Positions 22,729 to 31,642 of a DNA stretch of 33,018 nucleotides are shown in pieces (the stretch's first letter is position 1; each line of letters opens with the position of its first letter). The notes under the pieces were generated by a model, which saw only the letters and a program-made list of their open reading frames with translations, searched no databases and was not told the DNA's origin. The position numbers and the translations under genes are program-made. This stretch comes from JBDSGC01 sp046594105 (lineage in GTDB: Bacteria > Acidobacteriota > Thermoanaerobaculia > Gp7-AA8): the NCBI GenBank assembly GCA_046594105.1, contig JBKJQB010000363.1, positions 1 to 33,018 of the forward strand. The letters are read 5' to 3'.

Positions 22729-24354
22729 ATGCTGACCCGGCGTGATCTGCTCGCCGCGTTTCTCGGCGCACCCTTCGCCGCCATGGCCTGCCGGGAGAGA
22801 AGACAGACGCTGCCTCCCGGCTCGCTCGCCGGCGCCTCCGATTCCGTCGGTCATCGACTGCGATCCGCCTCCCGAGAACGCCCTGCGGCAGAGGCATGGG
22901 AGAGCCACGCCAACGTCATCGTAGGCGGCGGCATCGCCGGACTCTCGGCTGCCTGGCGCCTGGCCCACGAAGGTGTGAACGACTTTGTCGTGCTGGAACT
23001 CGAGCCGGCGCTCGGCGGCACCTCACGTTCGGGGAGCTCGCCAGTCACTGCGTATCCGTGGGGAGCGCATTACGTTCCGGCGCCGATGAAGGAGAATCCC
23101 GCTTTGGTGCGGCTGTTCCGCGAGATGAGCCTTCTCGACGGCACGGATGAGGATGGCCAGCCCGCGGTGGCCGAGCAGTTCCTCTGCCGCGATCCGGAAG
23201 AGCGCCTTTTTTATCGCGGCCGGTGGTACGAGGGTCTTTATCTCCGCGCCGGGGCGACCGACGACGACCTCCGGCAGCTCCACGCTTTCGAGACTGAAAT
23301 CGCTCGATGGGCCGGATGGCGGGACGTGCGAGGCCGTCGCGCCTTCGCCATCCCTACCTCAGCCGGCTCCGATGACGCGGAGGTCATGGCCCTCGATCGG
23401 ATCTCCGCGCGACAGTGGCTCGATCAGCACCGCTGGACGTCGTCGCGGCTTCACTGGTACGTCGAGTACGCCTGCCGCGACGACTACGGCACTCTGCTGG
23501 ATGACACCAGCGCCTGGGCGGTCGTTTTCTATTTCGCTTCGCGGGTCGCAAACGCCGGATCGGCAGCACGCCCGCTCATCACCTGGCCCGAGGGGAACGA
23601 TCGGATGGCAAAGCATCTGGCGCGATCGTCAGTGGGGCGCGCTCGGCCGGGCTGGCTGGTCACCGACCTGCAGCCGGTCGATGGGGGCGTCGACGTCGTG
23701 GCCATGTCCAGTGATGGCCGCGAGCTGCGCGGGCTCCACGCCCAGCGGGTGATTTTCGCGGCGCCGCAGTTTGTTGCCCGGCACGTGATCGCGCCGTATC
23801 GGGAGGCCCCGCCTCCACACATCGGCGCTTTCCAGTACGGTTCCTGGATGGTGGCGAATCTCACCGTCCGCGACCGCCCGCGCTCCGAAGGGTTTCCTCT
23901 AGCCTGGGACAACGTTCTCTACGACAGCCCGGCCCTCGGATATGTCGTGGCCACGCACCAGAGCGATGCCGACTTCGGTCCAACCGTACTGACCTATTAC
24001 TACCCGCTTTGCGATGGCGATCCCCACGCCGGCCGCAAGCGGCTTCTGTCGGCAGGCCGTGATGAGTGGGCGGAGGTGGCCCTGTCCGATCTGTCGCGTG
24101 CGCATCCGGACCTTCGCGGGTTGACGGAAAGGTTGGATGTGATGCGGTGGGGGCATGCCATGGTCAGGCCGTATGTCGGATTCCACTCCGGCGACGCACG
24201 TCGCGCAGCGCAGCAACCGTTCCGTGGAATCCACTTCGCGCACTCCGATCTGAGCGGCGTGGCGCTGTTCGAGGAAGCCTTCGATCAAGGCCTTCGCGCC
24301 GCAGAGGAAGTGCTGGGGTTCACTCGTCCCGACCTGGTGAGCTTCCGGTCATGA
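22729..24354 (+). CDS. Tat-exported FAD amine-oxidase-like lipoprotein
   Basis: A 541-residue flavoprotein of the amine-oxidase/phytoene-desaturase superfamily. The N-terminus MLTRRDLLAAFLGAPFAAMAC carries a twin-arginine motif (Arg4-Arg5) and a lipobox-like AAMAC (Cys21), so export of a folded, FAD-loaded lipoprotein is predicted. The Rossmann motif VIVGGGIAGLSAAWRLA is at 63-79, the ribose-binding Glu90 ends the second strand, and GGTSRSG (96-102) is the typical follow-on. The C-terminal FAD motif region (GIHFAHSDLSGVALFEEAFDQ) is also present. Its place after speD and a SpeE-like gene makes a polyamine a plausible substrate, but that is inference. The next gene overlaps by 4 nt (ATGA). In-frame codons upstream of 22729 cross the hairpin array and are not coding. 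Confidence 0.87.
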   Translation: MLTRRDLLAAFLGAPFAAMACRERRQTLPPGSLAGASDSVGHRLRSASRERPAAEAWESHANVIVGGGIAGLSAAWRLAHEGVNDFVVLELEPALGGTSRSGSSPVTAYPWGAHYVPAPMKENPALVRLFREMSLLDGTDEDGQPAVAEQFLCRDPEERLFYRGRWYEGLYLRAGATDDDLRQLHAFETEIARWAGWRDVRGRRAFAIPTSAGSDDAEVMALDRISARQWLDQHRWTSSRLHWYVEYACRDDYGTLLDDTSAWAVVFYFASRVANAGSAARPLITWPEGNDRMAKHLARSSVGRARPGWLVTDLQPVDGGVDVVAMSSDGRELRGLHAQRVIFAAPQFVARHVIAPYREAPPPHIGAFQYGSWMVANLTVRDRPRSEGFPLAWDNVLYDSPALGYVVATHQSDADFGPTVLTYYYPLCDGDPHAGRKRLLSAGRDEWAEVALSDLSRAHPDLRGLTERLDVMRWGHAMVRPYVGFHSGDARRAAQQPFRGIHFAHSDLSGVALFEEAFDQGLRAAEEVLGFTRPDLVSFRS

Positions 24355-25418
24355 GCGTGGCCATTCCATCGGCAGAGAACTCCCTGACAGGAGCGCAGGA
24401 TCGCCCCTGGCTCTTTTCGCGGCCCCTCGACCTCGCGCTCTTCGGTGGCCCGACTGCCCTCTCCATGCTGGCGCTCCTGGCCGGGTGGCGTCTCGGTGTT
24501 CTCCACGGCGATACGCCATCCTGGGTCTGGTTGGCGGCGGTGCTGCTCGTGGACGTGGCCCACGTTCACGCCACGCTGTTCCGAACGTATCTCGATCGCC
24601 AGGAGTTGCAGCGACGGCCGCTGCTCTACACCTTCGCGCCACTGAGCGCATTCGCCATCGGCATCGTCCTCTACGACCAGGGTGCGATGGCTTTCTGGCG
24701 ATGCGCCGCGTATCTGGCGATTTTCCACTTCGTGCGGCAGCAGTACGGATGGGTCGCGCTCTACCGGGCCAGGGGAGGGGAGCGCGACCGGACGGGCCGG
24801 TGGATCGACATCGCCGCGATCTACGCCTCCACGCTCTACCCGCTCCTTTGGTGGCATGCCCATCTGCCGCGACGATTCTCATGGTTCGTGGCGAACGATC
24901 TGGCCGGTCGCATTCCCGAGCCGATTGTCCAGGGAGCGGGCGTTCTCTACGTCGCCATCCTCGCCACCTACGCCGTGCGCTCGGCGATGGCCGGCTTTCC
25001 AAATCCGGGAAAGGATCTGGTGGTGGCCACGACCGCGCTCTGCTGGTACGTCGGCATCATCGCGTTGAACTCCGACTTCGCCTTCACCATGACCAACGTG
25101 TTGATCCACGGCGTGCCATATCTGGCGCTGGTCTATCTCTACGCGCGCCGCAACGCATCACCTGCCTCACTCGCCGCGCGCATGGTGCGAAGCGGCCCGG
25201 CATTGCTTCTCGGACTGGTCTGGGTGCTGGCCTTCGTGGAAGAAGCGGCGTGGGATCACACCGCGTGGCACGAGCACGCACAATATTTCGGGTCGGGTTG
25301 GGCGCTCGATCGCTTCGAGCTCTGGCTGGTCCCTCTCCTGGCGGTGCCACAGCTCACCCACTACATTCTGGATGGCTTCATCTGGCGAAGAGGCGCAACG
25401 AAGCCGATGTTCGGGTGA
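24351..25418 (+). CDS. Histidine-rich polytopic membrane protein
   Basis: A 355-residue inner-membrane protein with about eight hydrophobic segments. I recognise no family. Histidines cluster at or near helix ends: His71/His73 (DVAHVHAT), His126 (FHFVRQQYGW), His169/His171 (WHAHLP), His253 (LIHGVP), His303/307/309 (WDHTAWHEHA) and His337 (THYILDGFIWR). Such an arrangement is reminiscent of membrane di-metal or haem proteins (desaturase- or hydroxylase-like, carotenoid-cleavage-like), but no established signature is matched. It starts inside the stop codon of the FAD oxidase gene (ATGA), so the two are almost certainly co-expressed and may act together. It ends the plus-strand cluster. Confidence 0.82.
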   Translation: MSVAIPSAENSLTGAQDRPWLFSRPLDLALFGGPTALSMLALLAGWRLGVLHGDTPSWVWLAAVLLVDVAHVHATLFRTYLDRQELQRRPLLYTFAPLSAFAIGIVLYDQGAMAFWRCAAYLAIFHFVRQQYGWVALYRARGGERDRTGRWIDIAAIYASTLYPLLWWHAHLPRRFSWFVANDLAGRIPEPIVQGAGVLYVAILATYAVRSAMAGFPNPGKDLVVATTALCWYVGIIALNSDFAFTMTNVLIHGVPYLALVYLYARRNASPASLAARMVRSGPALLLGLVWVLAFVEEAAWDHTAWHEHAQYFGSGWALDRFELWLVPLLAVPQLTHYILDGFIWRRGATKPMFG

Positions 25419-25535
25419 GTGGTAAGCACGCCGGTTTCGGAGCCTTCGATGGCCACGCACAAGCCGGTGGTGCGCCGCTACCCCGCCGGTGGTGGAAACC
25501 CGGCTGAGGCGAAGATCGTGGTGGACGCTGCGCGA

Positions 25536-25562
25536 ACCAACGCCGCCGGCCGTGCCGGCCTA
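25536..25562 (+). repeat. ~80 bp dispersed repeat, fragment D
   Basis: Only the GCCGGCCGTGCCGGCCTA end and a few adjoining bases of the dispersed repeat are present. The terminal TA/TAG supplies the stop codon of the SPFH gene on the minus strand. Confidence 0.65.
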
Positions 25563-26675
25563 CTTCGCTGGTGGTGGCGGTGGAGGCGCCACGGCAAGTT
25601 CGGTGATCTCGCTGACCGGTGACCATCCCGAGGAGCCTGGGCGCCAGGCATGGGCGTCCATCGGAATCTGCCCGCTCTGCAGCATGCCTTTGAGCGCGTC
25701 GTCGGTGTAGGGGCCGTACGTTTTTCCTTCCATGGCCACCGACCAGCGCGCGCCGCCGGCGCCGCCCGGCGGGGGAGGTGGGGCGGCGGAAAAGCCTCCC
25801 CCCTGGTTGCCGAAGCCCTGGCCCATGGCGTTGCCGATGGCGAGACCCGCTCCCATTCCGACGCCCGCTCCCGCCAGACCGCCGGGATTGGCTGCGGCGA
25901 TCTTGATGGAGTCTGCGGTCTGCATCTGGGTGTACTGCTGCATCTTGTCGCCGAGGACGCCGAGCTTGGTCCGCTGGTCGATGGCAGCCTCGACTTCTTC
26001 GGGAAGGGAAATGTTCTCCACAAAGAATTTGGAGAGCTCCAGGCCGTATGAGGTGAATTCAGGGCCGACGCGGGCGATGGCCGCGGTGGCGATCTCATCG
26101 TACTTGGAGGCCATATCCAGCGCGGCCACGTTGGATTCCGCAATGGCGTCAGACAGGCGCGACAGGATGGTGGAGCGCAGCTGCCCGAGGATGTCGCTGG
26201 TGGTGGTCAGCTTCTGCGTGCCCACGATGGTGGCGAAGAACTTTTTGGCGTCGACGATTTTGGTGGCGTAGGTCCCGAACGCGCGCAGGCGAATCATCCC
26301 GAAGTCTTTGTCCCGCATCATCACGGGATTGGTGGTGCCCCACTTCAGGTCGCTGTACTGCCGGGTGTTGAAAAAGTAGACCTCCGCCTTGAACGGCGAC
26401 TGGAAGCCGTACTTCCAGCCTCGGAGCGTGGTCATGATGGGGATGTTCTGCGTGGTCAATTCATAACGGCCGGGAGGAAAGAGGTCGGCGGCCACGCCTT
26501 CGTTGACGAAGAGGGCGAGCTGGTTCTCGCGCACGGTGAGCTGGGCGCCCATCTTGATTTCCTGGTTGTAGACGGGGAAGCGCCACACCAGCGTGTCGGC
26601 ACTTTCATCCAGCCATTCGATGATCTCGATGAACTGGGAACTGACCTGATTCTTGAGGTTGTCGAGAAAGCTCAC
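25560..26675 (-). CDS. SPFH (YdjI/virion-core-like) protein with GYF_2 domain
   Basis: A 371-residue protein with an SPFH/Band-7 domain of the YdjI type (about residues 25-250), recognisable from AQLTVRENQLALFVNEG, PGRYELTTQNIP and the YGLELSKFFVENISLPEEV segment. A Gly/Pro-rich linker (about 265-308) leads to a C-terminal GYF_2-like domain (about 309-360: WSVAMEGKTYGPYTDDAL then GWSPVSEI). There is no membrane helix. In Bacillus the YdjI homologue is encoded with a PspA protein and helps place it at the membrane; here no PspA gene is in view. Initiation is GTG with AGGAGG 6 nt upstream. It converges on the polyamine cluster, so it is a neighbour rather than part of that transcript. The TAG stop comes from a repeat edge. 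Confidence 0.88.
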   Translation of the reverse strand: MSFLDNLKNQVSSQFIEIIEWLDESADTLVWRFPVYNQEIKMGAQLTVRENQLALFVNEGVAADLFPPGRYELTTQNIPIMTTLRGWKYGFQSPFKAEVYFFNTRQYSDLKWGTTNPVMMRDKDFGMIRLRAFGTYATKIVDAKKFFATIVGTQKLTTTSDILGQLRSTILSRLSDAIAESNVAALDMASKYDEIATAAIARVGPEFTSYGLELSKFFVENISLPEEVEAAIDQRTKLGVLGDKMQQYTQMQTADSIKIAAANPGGLAGAGVGMGAGLAIGNAMGQGFGNQGGGFSAAPPPPPGGAGGARWSVAMEGKTYGPYTDDALKGMLQSGQIPMDAHAWRPGSSGWSPVSEITELAVAPPPPPPAK

Positions 26676-26984
26676 GGTCGGCCTCCTGATGCGTCCCGGT
26701 AATGGGCGGCGGCTCTGCGGCGAGCCGGTCGTCCTGTCGTGTTGATCAAACGGATTTCTGAGCTGGTTGTTTCAGCAGGAGCCCCGATTTCGAGCACTTT
26801 CCGCTGGTGGCGTCAGGTTCGTGCGGATCCCGGTTTGGAATGTTTTCGGAGTGTACACCGGGGGCCGCGGTCGGACGGAACTGCGGGGATTATGATGCGC
26901 TCCCGGACGGGTTCCTCTCCAAACGGGGCTCTGTCCCTCCGCTCGCATCAAAAAACCTCAACCACCCATCAGCAAGGAGAACGT
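26676..26984. other. Divergent intergenic region before the S46 peptidase gene
   Basis: This 309 nt gap separates the SPFH and peptidase starts. It has the AGGAGG of the SPFH gene at one end and AAGGAGA of the peptidase gene at the other. A TATGAT at 26891-26896 could be a -10 for the peptidase (leader of about 80 nt), but no -35 supports it. No further gene is seen; an open frame extending the peptidase upstream lacks coding character. Confidence 0.5.
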
Positions 26985-29165
26985 GTGAGAAAACTGGCAA
27001 TTGGAATCCTGAGTCTGGGCGCCGCGGTGTCGGCGATGGCCGGCGAAGGCATGTGGATGCCGCAGCAGATCCCGCAACTGGCCGCCGAGATGCGGAAAGC
27101 CGGATTGAAGATTGACCCCAGCCGCTTCGCCGACCTGACCGGTGATCCCATGGGTGCGGTGGTCTCTCTGGGCGGGTGCAGCGCGTCGTTCGTCTCCAAA
27201 GATGGCTTGGTGGTCACCAATCATCACTGCGGTTTCGGCGCCCTGCAGTTCAACTCGACGCCTCAGCGCGATCTGATCAACAACGGATTTCTGGCGCGCA
27301 CGCGGGAGGAAGAGCTGCCTGCTGGACCGGGATCGAGAGTCTTCGTCACCACGAAGATCGAAGATGTCACGGCCAGGGTGAGCGGGGGGCTGAGCGACCA
27401 GCTCTCCGGGTTCGATCGCGAGAAGTCGATCGACCGCAACACCAAACAGCTGGTGGAAGAGTGCGAGAAACCGGGCGGCGTGCGCTGCCGGGTGGCCTCA
27501 TTTTTCGAAGGGGCGCAATACCTGCGCACCACCCAGATGGAGATCCGCGACGTGCGCATGGTCTACGCGCCGGCGCTCGGCGTCGGCAACTTCGGCGGGG
27601 AAGCGGACAACTGGATGTGGCCGCGCCACACCGGCGACTGGTCCTACATGCGCGCCTACGTCGGCAAAGACGGCAAGCCTGCGGACTATTCGAAGGACAA
27701 CGTTCCGTTTCATCCGGCCCACATTCTCAAAGTTGCCAGCGAGGGGATGAATCCCGGCGATTTCGTGCTGGTGGCCGGCTATCCCGGCCGCACCTTCCGC
27801 TACCGCACGGCGGGCGAAGTGTCGAACATGCAGAGCTATGCCTATCCGACCACCATCAAGTACGCCACCGATCTGAACAACATCCTGCGGGAGATGGGAA
27901 AGAACAACCGCGCGGTGGAGATCGCGAATGCGAACCGGATCAAGGGCAACGACAACGTCCTGAAAAACTACCAGGGCACGCTGACCGGCTTCAACAAATT
28001 CACCATCGTGGCGCAGCGGCAGAAGCGTGAGGCAGCGCTGGCGGCTTACATCGCCTCGCATCCGGAAGCTTCCAGATACTCCACAGTGATGAGCCAGATG
28101 AGCGCCTTGCAGCAGCGCAATCTGGTAACGCAGCAGCGCGACACGGTCCTGGCCTGGGTGTTTCGCAGCTCGCCCATGCTCTCTCAGGCCAGCGCCTTGT
28201 ACCGCCTGTCGCTGGAGCGCCCGAAGGCAGACCTGGAGAGGGAATCGGGCTACCAGCAGCGCGACTTTCCCCGGATCACCGAGGGAGTCGTCCGGGCCCA
28301 GAAGTCGCTGGAGGCGCAGAGCGATCGAGCCGGGCTGAAATACTTTTTGAACGAAGCCTCGAAACTGCCGGCGGATCAGCACATCAAGGCTTTGGACGAT
28401 GCGGTGAACGCAGCCGGTGGCATCGACCCCTTCCTCGACAAGCTATACGCCAGCACCAAGGTCGGCGATCTCGACGCGCGGAAAGCGATGCAGAACGAAG
28501 CCACGGCACAGCTGCTGGCGCGCCACGATTCGATGATCGATTTCGCAGCCGCCCTCAGCCCGCTGCAGCTCGAGAACGAACGAAGGGAGAAGGAGATCGG
28601 AGGCGAGATGTCGCGCGTCCGGCCGATGTACATGGAAGCGCTCAAAGCGACCAATGGCGGCCGCCTCTATCCCGACGCCAACGGCACCCTGCGCATCACG
28701 TTCGGCAACGTGGCCGGATATGTTCCGCGCGACGGAGTGATGTACGTGCCGCAGACGACCATCAGCGGCATCACCCAGAAGAACACCGGCTCCGGTGAGT
28801 TCGACGCGCCGAAAGCGGAGCTGGAGGCCATCAAGGCCAACCGCACGGCCGGGTACGTCGACCGGCAGCTCGGCGAGGTCCCGGTAAACTTCCTGTCGAC
28901 CGTCGACACCACCGGCGGCAACTCCGGCTCTCCCACCCTCAACGCGAAGGGCGAGCTCTGCGGTCTGCTCTTCGACGGCACCTACGAATCCCTGGGATCG
29001 GACTTCGTGGTGGAACCCTCCATCACCCGCTCCATCCACGTCGATGCCGTCTACATGCTCTGGATGATGGACGCCGTCGATGGTGCCCACAATCTGCTCA
29101 AGGAAATGAACGTTCCGGTGCGATTCCCGAACACGCCCGCGCTGGGGATGGGCGGCGGCAGGTAA
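26985..29165 (+). CDS. S46 family dipeptidyl peptidase, DPP7-like
   Basis: A 726-residue periplasmic serine peptidase. The signal peptide is VRKLAIGILSLGAAVSAMA. The catalytic histidine lies in VVTNHHCGFG (His81), the acidic region in EADNWMWPRHTGDW, and the nucleophile Ser647 in GGNSGSPTL. S46 enzymes release dipeptides from peptide N-termini, with an extra helical domain that limits access. The residue 18 positions after the Ser is glycine (LLFDG, Gly665), as in DPP7 with broad or hydrophobic P1 preference; DPP11, which takes Asp/Glu, has arginine there. The start is GTG 26985 with AAGGAG 5 nt upstream. A strong hairpin terminator follows. Together with the peptide importer it suggests growth on peptides. 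Confidence 0.93.
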   Translation: MRKLAIGILSLGAAVSAMAGEGMWMPQQIPQLAAEMRKAGLKIDPSRFADLTGDPMGAVVSLGGCSASFVSKDGLVVTNHHCGFGALQFNSTPQRDLINNGFLARTREEELPAGPGSRVFVTTKIEDVTARVSGGLSDQLSGFDREKSIDRNTKQLVEECEKPGGVRCRVASFFEGAQYLRTTQMEIRDVRMVYAPALGVGNFGGEADNWMWPRHTGDWSYMRAYVGKDGKPADYSKDNVPFHPAHILKVASEGMNPGDFVLVAGYPGRTFRYRTAGEVSNMQSYAYPTTIKYATDLNNILREMGKNNRAVEIANANRIKGNDNVLKNYQGTLTGFNKFTIVAQRQKREAALAAYIASHPEASRYSTVMSQMSALQQRNLVTQQRDTVLAWVFRSSPMLSQASALYRLSLERPKADLERESGYQQRDFPRITEGVVRAQKSLEAQSDRAGLKYFLNEASKLPADQHIKALDDAVNAAGGIDPFLDKLYASTKVGDLDARKAMQNEATAQLLARHDSMIDFAAALSPLQLENERREKEIGGEMSRVRPMYMEALKATNGGRLYPDANGTLRITFGNVAGYVPRDGVMYVPQTTISGITQKNTGSGEFDAPKAELEAIKANRTAGYVDRQLGEVPVNFLSTVDTTGGNSGSPTLNAKGELCGLLFDGTYESLGSDFVVEPSITRSIHVDAVYMLWMMDAVDGAHNLLKEMNVPVRFPNTPALGMGGGR

Positions 29166-29188
29166 CTCAGAATCGCTGACGTCTGCCC

Positions 29189-29228
29189 AGGCCCCGGAGC
29201 GCACGCGCGCCCCGGGGCCTTTATTTTC
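29189..29228 (+). terminator. Rho-independent terminator after the S46 gene
   Basis: AGGCCCCGG (29189-29197) pairs perfectly with CCGGGGCCT (29212-29220), giving a 9 bp stem with a 14 nt loop followed by TTATTTT. It lies 24 nt after the peptidase stop codon and is the clearest intrinsic terminator in the window. Confidence 0.85.
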
Positions 29229-29297
29229 GGGCCTCTCCATGAGCCTTCGTAGCGCCGGGCCACCCTGAAGCTGGTCTACGACTCCATCGGTGCCCCG

Positions 29298-29501
29298 TCA
29301 GCTCTGCAATTCGAGCAGCTCGACGATCCCGTGACGCAGCCGCAATCGCACGGTGCGGTCCAGCGCGTCACGGATCCAGATGCGACTGGCCACATCGGTC
29401 GAGTCCACGGCGTCGATCTGCTCCAGTAACTCCTCCGGCGTTTCGATCACGGTGCACTCACCGTCATCGTGGATGATGCGAATAGGGAATTCGGGAGTCA
29501 T
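29298..29501 (-). CDS. Small acidic protein, unknown function
   Basis: A protein of 67 residues (68 from a GTG at 29504), soluble and acidic in its first half: TPEFPIRIIHDDGECTVIET followed by PEELLEQIDAVDS. It ends with a basic/hydrophobic DRTVRLRLRHGIVELLELQS. GAGG lies 8 nt upstream of the ATG and 5 nt upstream of the GTG, so the start is not decided. It converges on the S46 gene behind that gene's terminator and diverges from yebC. I recognise no family; the fold looks alpha/beta. Confidence 0.6.
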   Translation of the reverse strand: MTPEFPIRIIHDDGECTVIETPEELLEQIDAVDSTDVASRIWIRDALDRTVRLRLRHGIVELLELQS

Positions 29502-29672
29502 CACCCCATCCTCTCATTCCTGTGGTCCTCAGCCGCGGCTGCGGCATCGCGGTGTTTTTCGGTCCGGCGCCGAGTCCGTACTCCCTGTGATCGCAGCCCG
29601 GTCGCTTCCCGCAGGCACCGGCGCCTCTGAGTGTTTTCATGAGTCCCCGAGTGGCCACCCTTCACTTCGCGG

Positions 29673-29678
29673 TACAAT
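29673..29678 (+). promoter_or_regulatory. -10-like element upstream of yebC
   Basis: TACAAT lies 70 nt upstream of the yebC ATG, so a leader of about 60 nt containing AAGGAG would result. No good -35 is visible. It contrasts with the many genes here whose -10 abuts the start codon. Confidence 0.35.
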
Positions 29679-29747
29679 CCCGCCCCTCAAAATACGAGGC
29701 CTGTGGCGGTCGTTTCAGCCCGTCTCGTTCCGTCAGAAGGAGCAGCA

Positions 29748-30491
29748 ATGTCCGGCCATAGCAAGTGGAGCACGATCAAGCACAAGAAAGGTGCTGCCGA
29801 CGCCAAGCGCGGCAAGATCTTTACCCGCATCATCAAGGAAATGACGGTCGCCGCCCGCATGGGTGGAGGGGACGCCGACGGAAATCCCCGTCTGCGCGCG
29901 GCCGTGGTGGAAGCCAAGGCCGCCAACATGCCGAAGGACAACATCGACCGGGCCATCAAACGCGGCACCGGTGAGCTGGAAGGGGCGATCTACGAAGAGC
30001 TGGTCTATGAGGGCTACGGTCCTGGCGGCGTGGCGGTGATGGTGGAGACCATGACCGACAACACCAATCGCACCACTCCGGAGATTCGTCACATTTTCGA
30101 GAAGGCCGGCGGCAACATGGGAGCGCAGGGCTCGGTTCGTTTCCAGTTCGAACGCAAAGGCTACTTCGCCATCGAGAAGAGCGCGGCGGACGAAGACAAG
30201 CTGATGGAGCTGGCGCTGGAAGCAGGTGCGGACGACCTGCAGAGCAGCGACCCCGAGGTGTTCGAGCTGTACACCACGCCGGCGAACTTCGAAGCGGTGC
30301 GCCAGATGCTGGAGAAGAACAAGATCGAGACGCTGGAAGCCAAGCTGGGGCAGATCCCGGCGAACACGGTGAGCATCGATGAGGTCAAGGCCCGAGGCAT
30401 GATGCGGCTGCTGGAGATGCTCGATGATCACGACGACGTCCAGAATGTCTGGTCCAATGCGGACATGCCTCACGAGATTGACGAGGAGTAG
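29748..30491 (+). CDS. yebC: YebC/PmpR family protein
   Basis: A 247-residue cytoplasmic protein of the YebC/TACO1 family. It opens with the invariant MSGHSKWSTIKHKKGAADAK and contains NPRLRAAVVEAKAANMPKDN, YEGYGPGGVAVMVE and TDNTNRTTPEIRHIF, all diagnostic. Length is typical (about 245). Members have been described as DNA-binding regulators and, more recently, as factors that ease translation through proline runs. ATG 29748 has AAGGAG 5 nt upstream. An upstream in-frame ATG at 29703 lacks conservation. A PRPP-synthetase-like gene follows after 77 nt and may share the transcript. Confidence 0.96.
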   Translation: MSGHSKWSTIKHKKGAADAKRGKIFTRIIKEMTVAARMGGGDADGNPRLRAAVVEAKAANMPKDNIDRAIKRGTGELEGAIYEELVYEGYGPGGVAVMVETMTDNTNRTTPEIRHIFEKAGGNMGAQGSVRFQFERKGYFAIEKSAADEDKLMELALEAGADDLQSSDPEVFELYTTPANFEAVRQMLEKNKIETLEAKLGQIPANTVSIDEVKARGMMRLLEMLDDHDDVQNVWSNADMPHEIDEE

Positions 30492-30568
30492 GCCATCCCC
30501 CTGACCGCTGACTCGGGGGCCCTCGAGGAGTCGGCGCTCCGCCGGTTCTGTTTTGAGGAGCTGACACG

Positions 30569-31492
<924 letters not shown>

Positions 31493-31522
31493 AGGCCAGC
31501 CCTCTCATGAGTGCGTTACCAT

Positions 31523-31602
31523 CTAGGAGCCTGCGCGGCAGAACTTCTTGGAGCGTGATCTTGGCGGAGCCTTGGGCGACCAGCGCCGCCGGCCGTGCCG
31601 GC
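31523..31602 (+). repeat. ~80 bp dispersed repeat, copy C
   Basis: A near-complete copy in the same orientation as B1 and B2, from CTAGGAGCCTGCGCGGCAG to GGCCGTGCCGGCT. It fills the gap between the PRPP-synthetase-like gene and the next gene. Confidence 0.85.
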
Positions 31603-31628
31603 TCGCCGCGGCCGAAGCGCAAACGCGA

Positions 31629-31634
31629 TACTGT
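31629..31634 (+). promoter_or_regulatory. -10-like element of the 148-residue protein gene
   Basis: TACTGT ends 8 nt before the ATG at 31643 and no Shine-Dalgarno sequence is present. No -35 is evident. The spacing matches the leaderless pattern seen at kdsD and coaD. Confidence 0.35.
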
Positions 31635-31642
31635 GAGATCCC

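Noticed and set aside
26739..26984. N-terminal extension of the S46 peptidase
   Set aside because: The signal peptide begins at the GTG at 26985, which has its own AAGGAG; the extension is unlike coding sequence.
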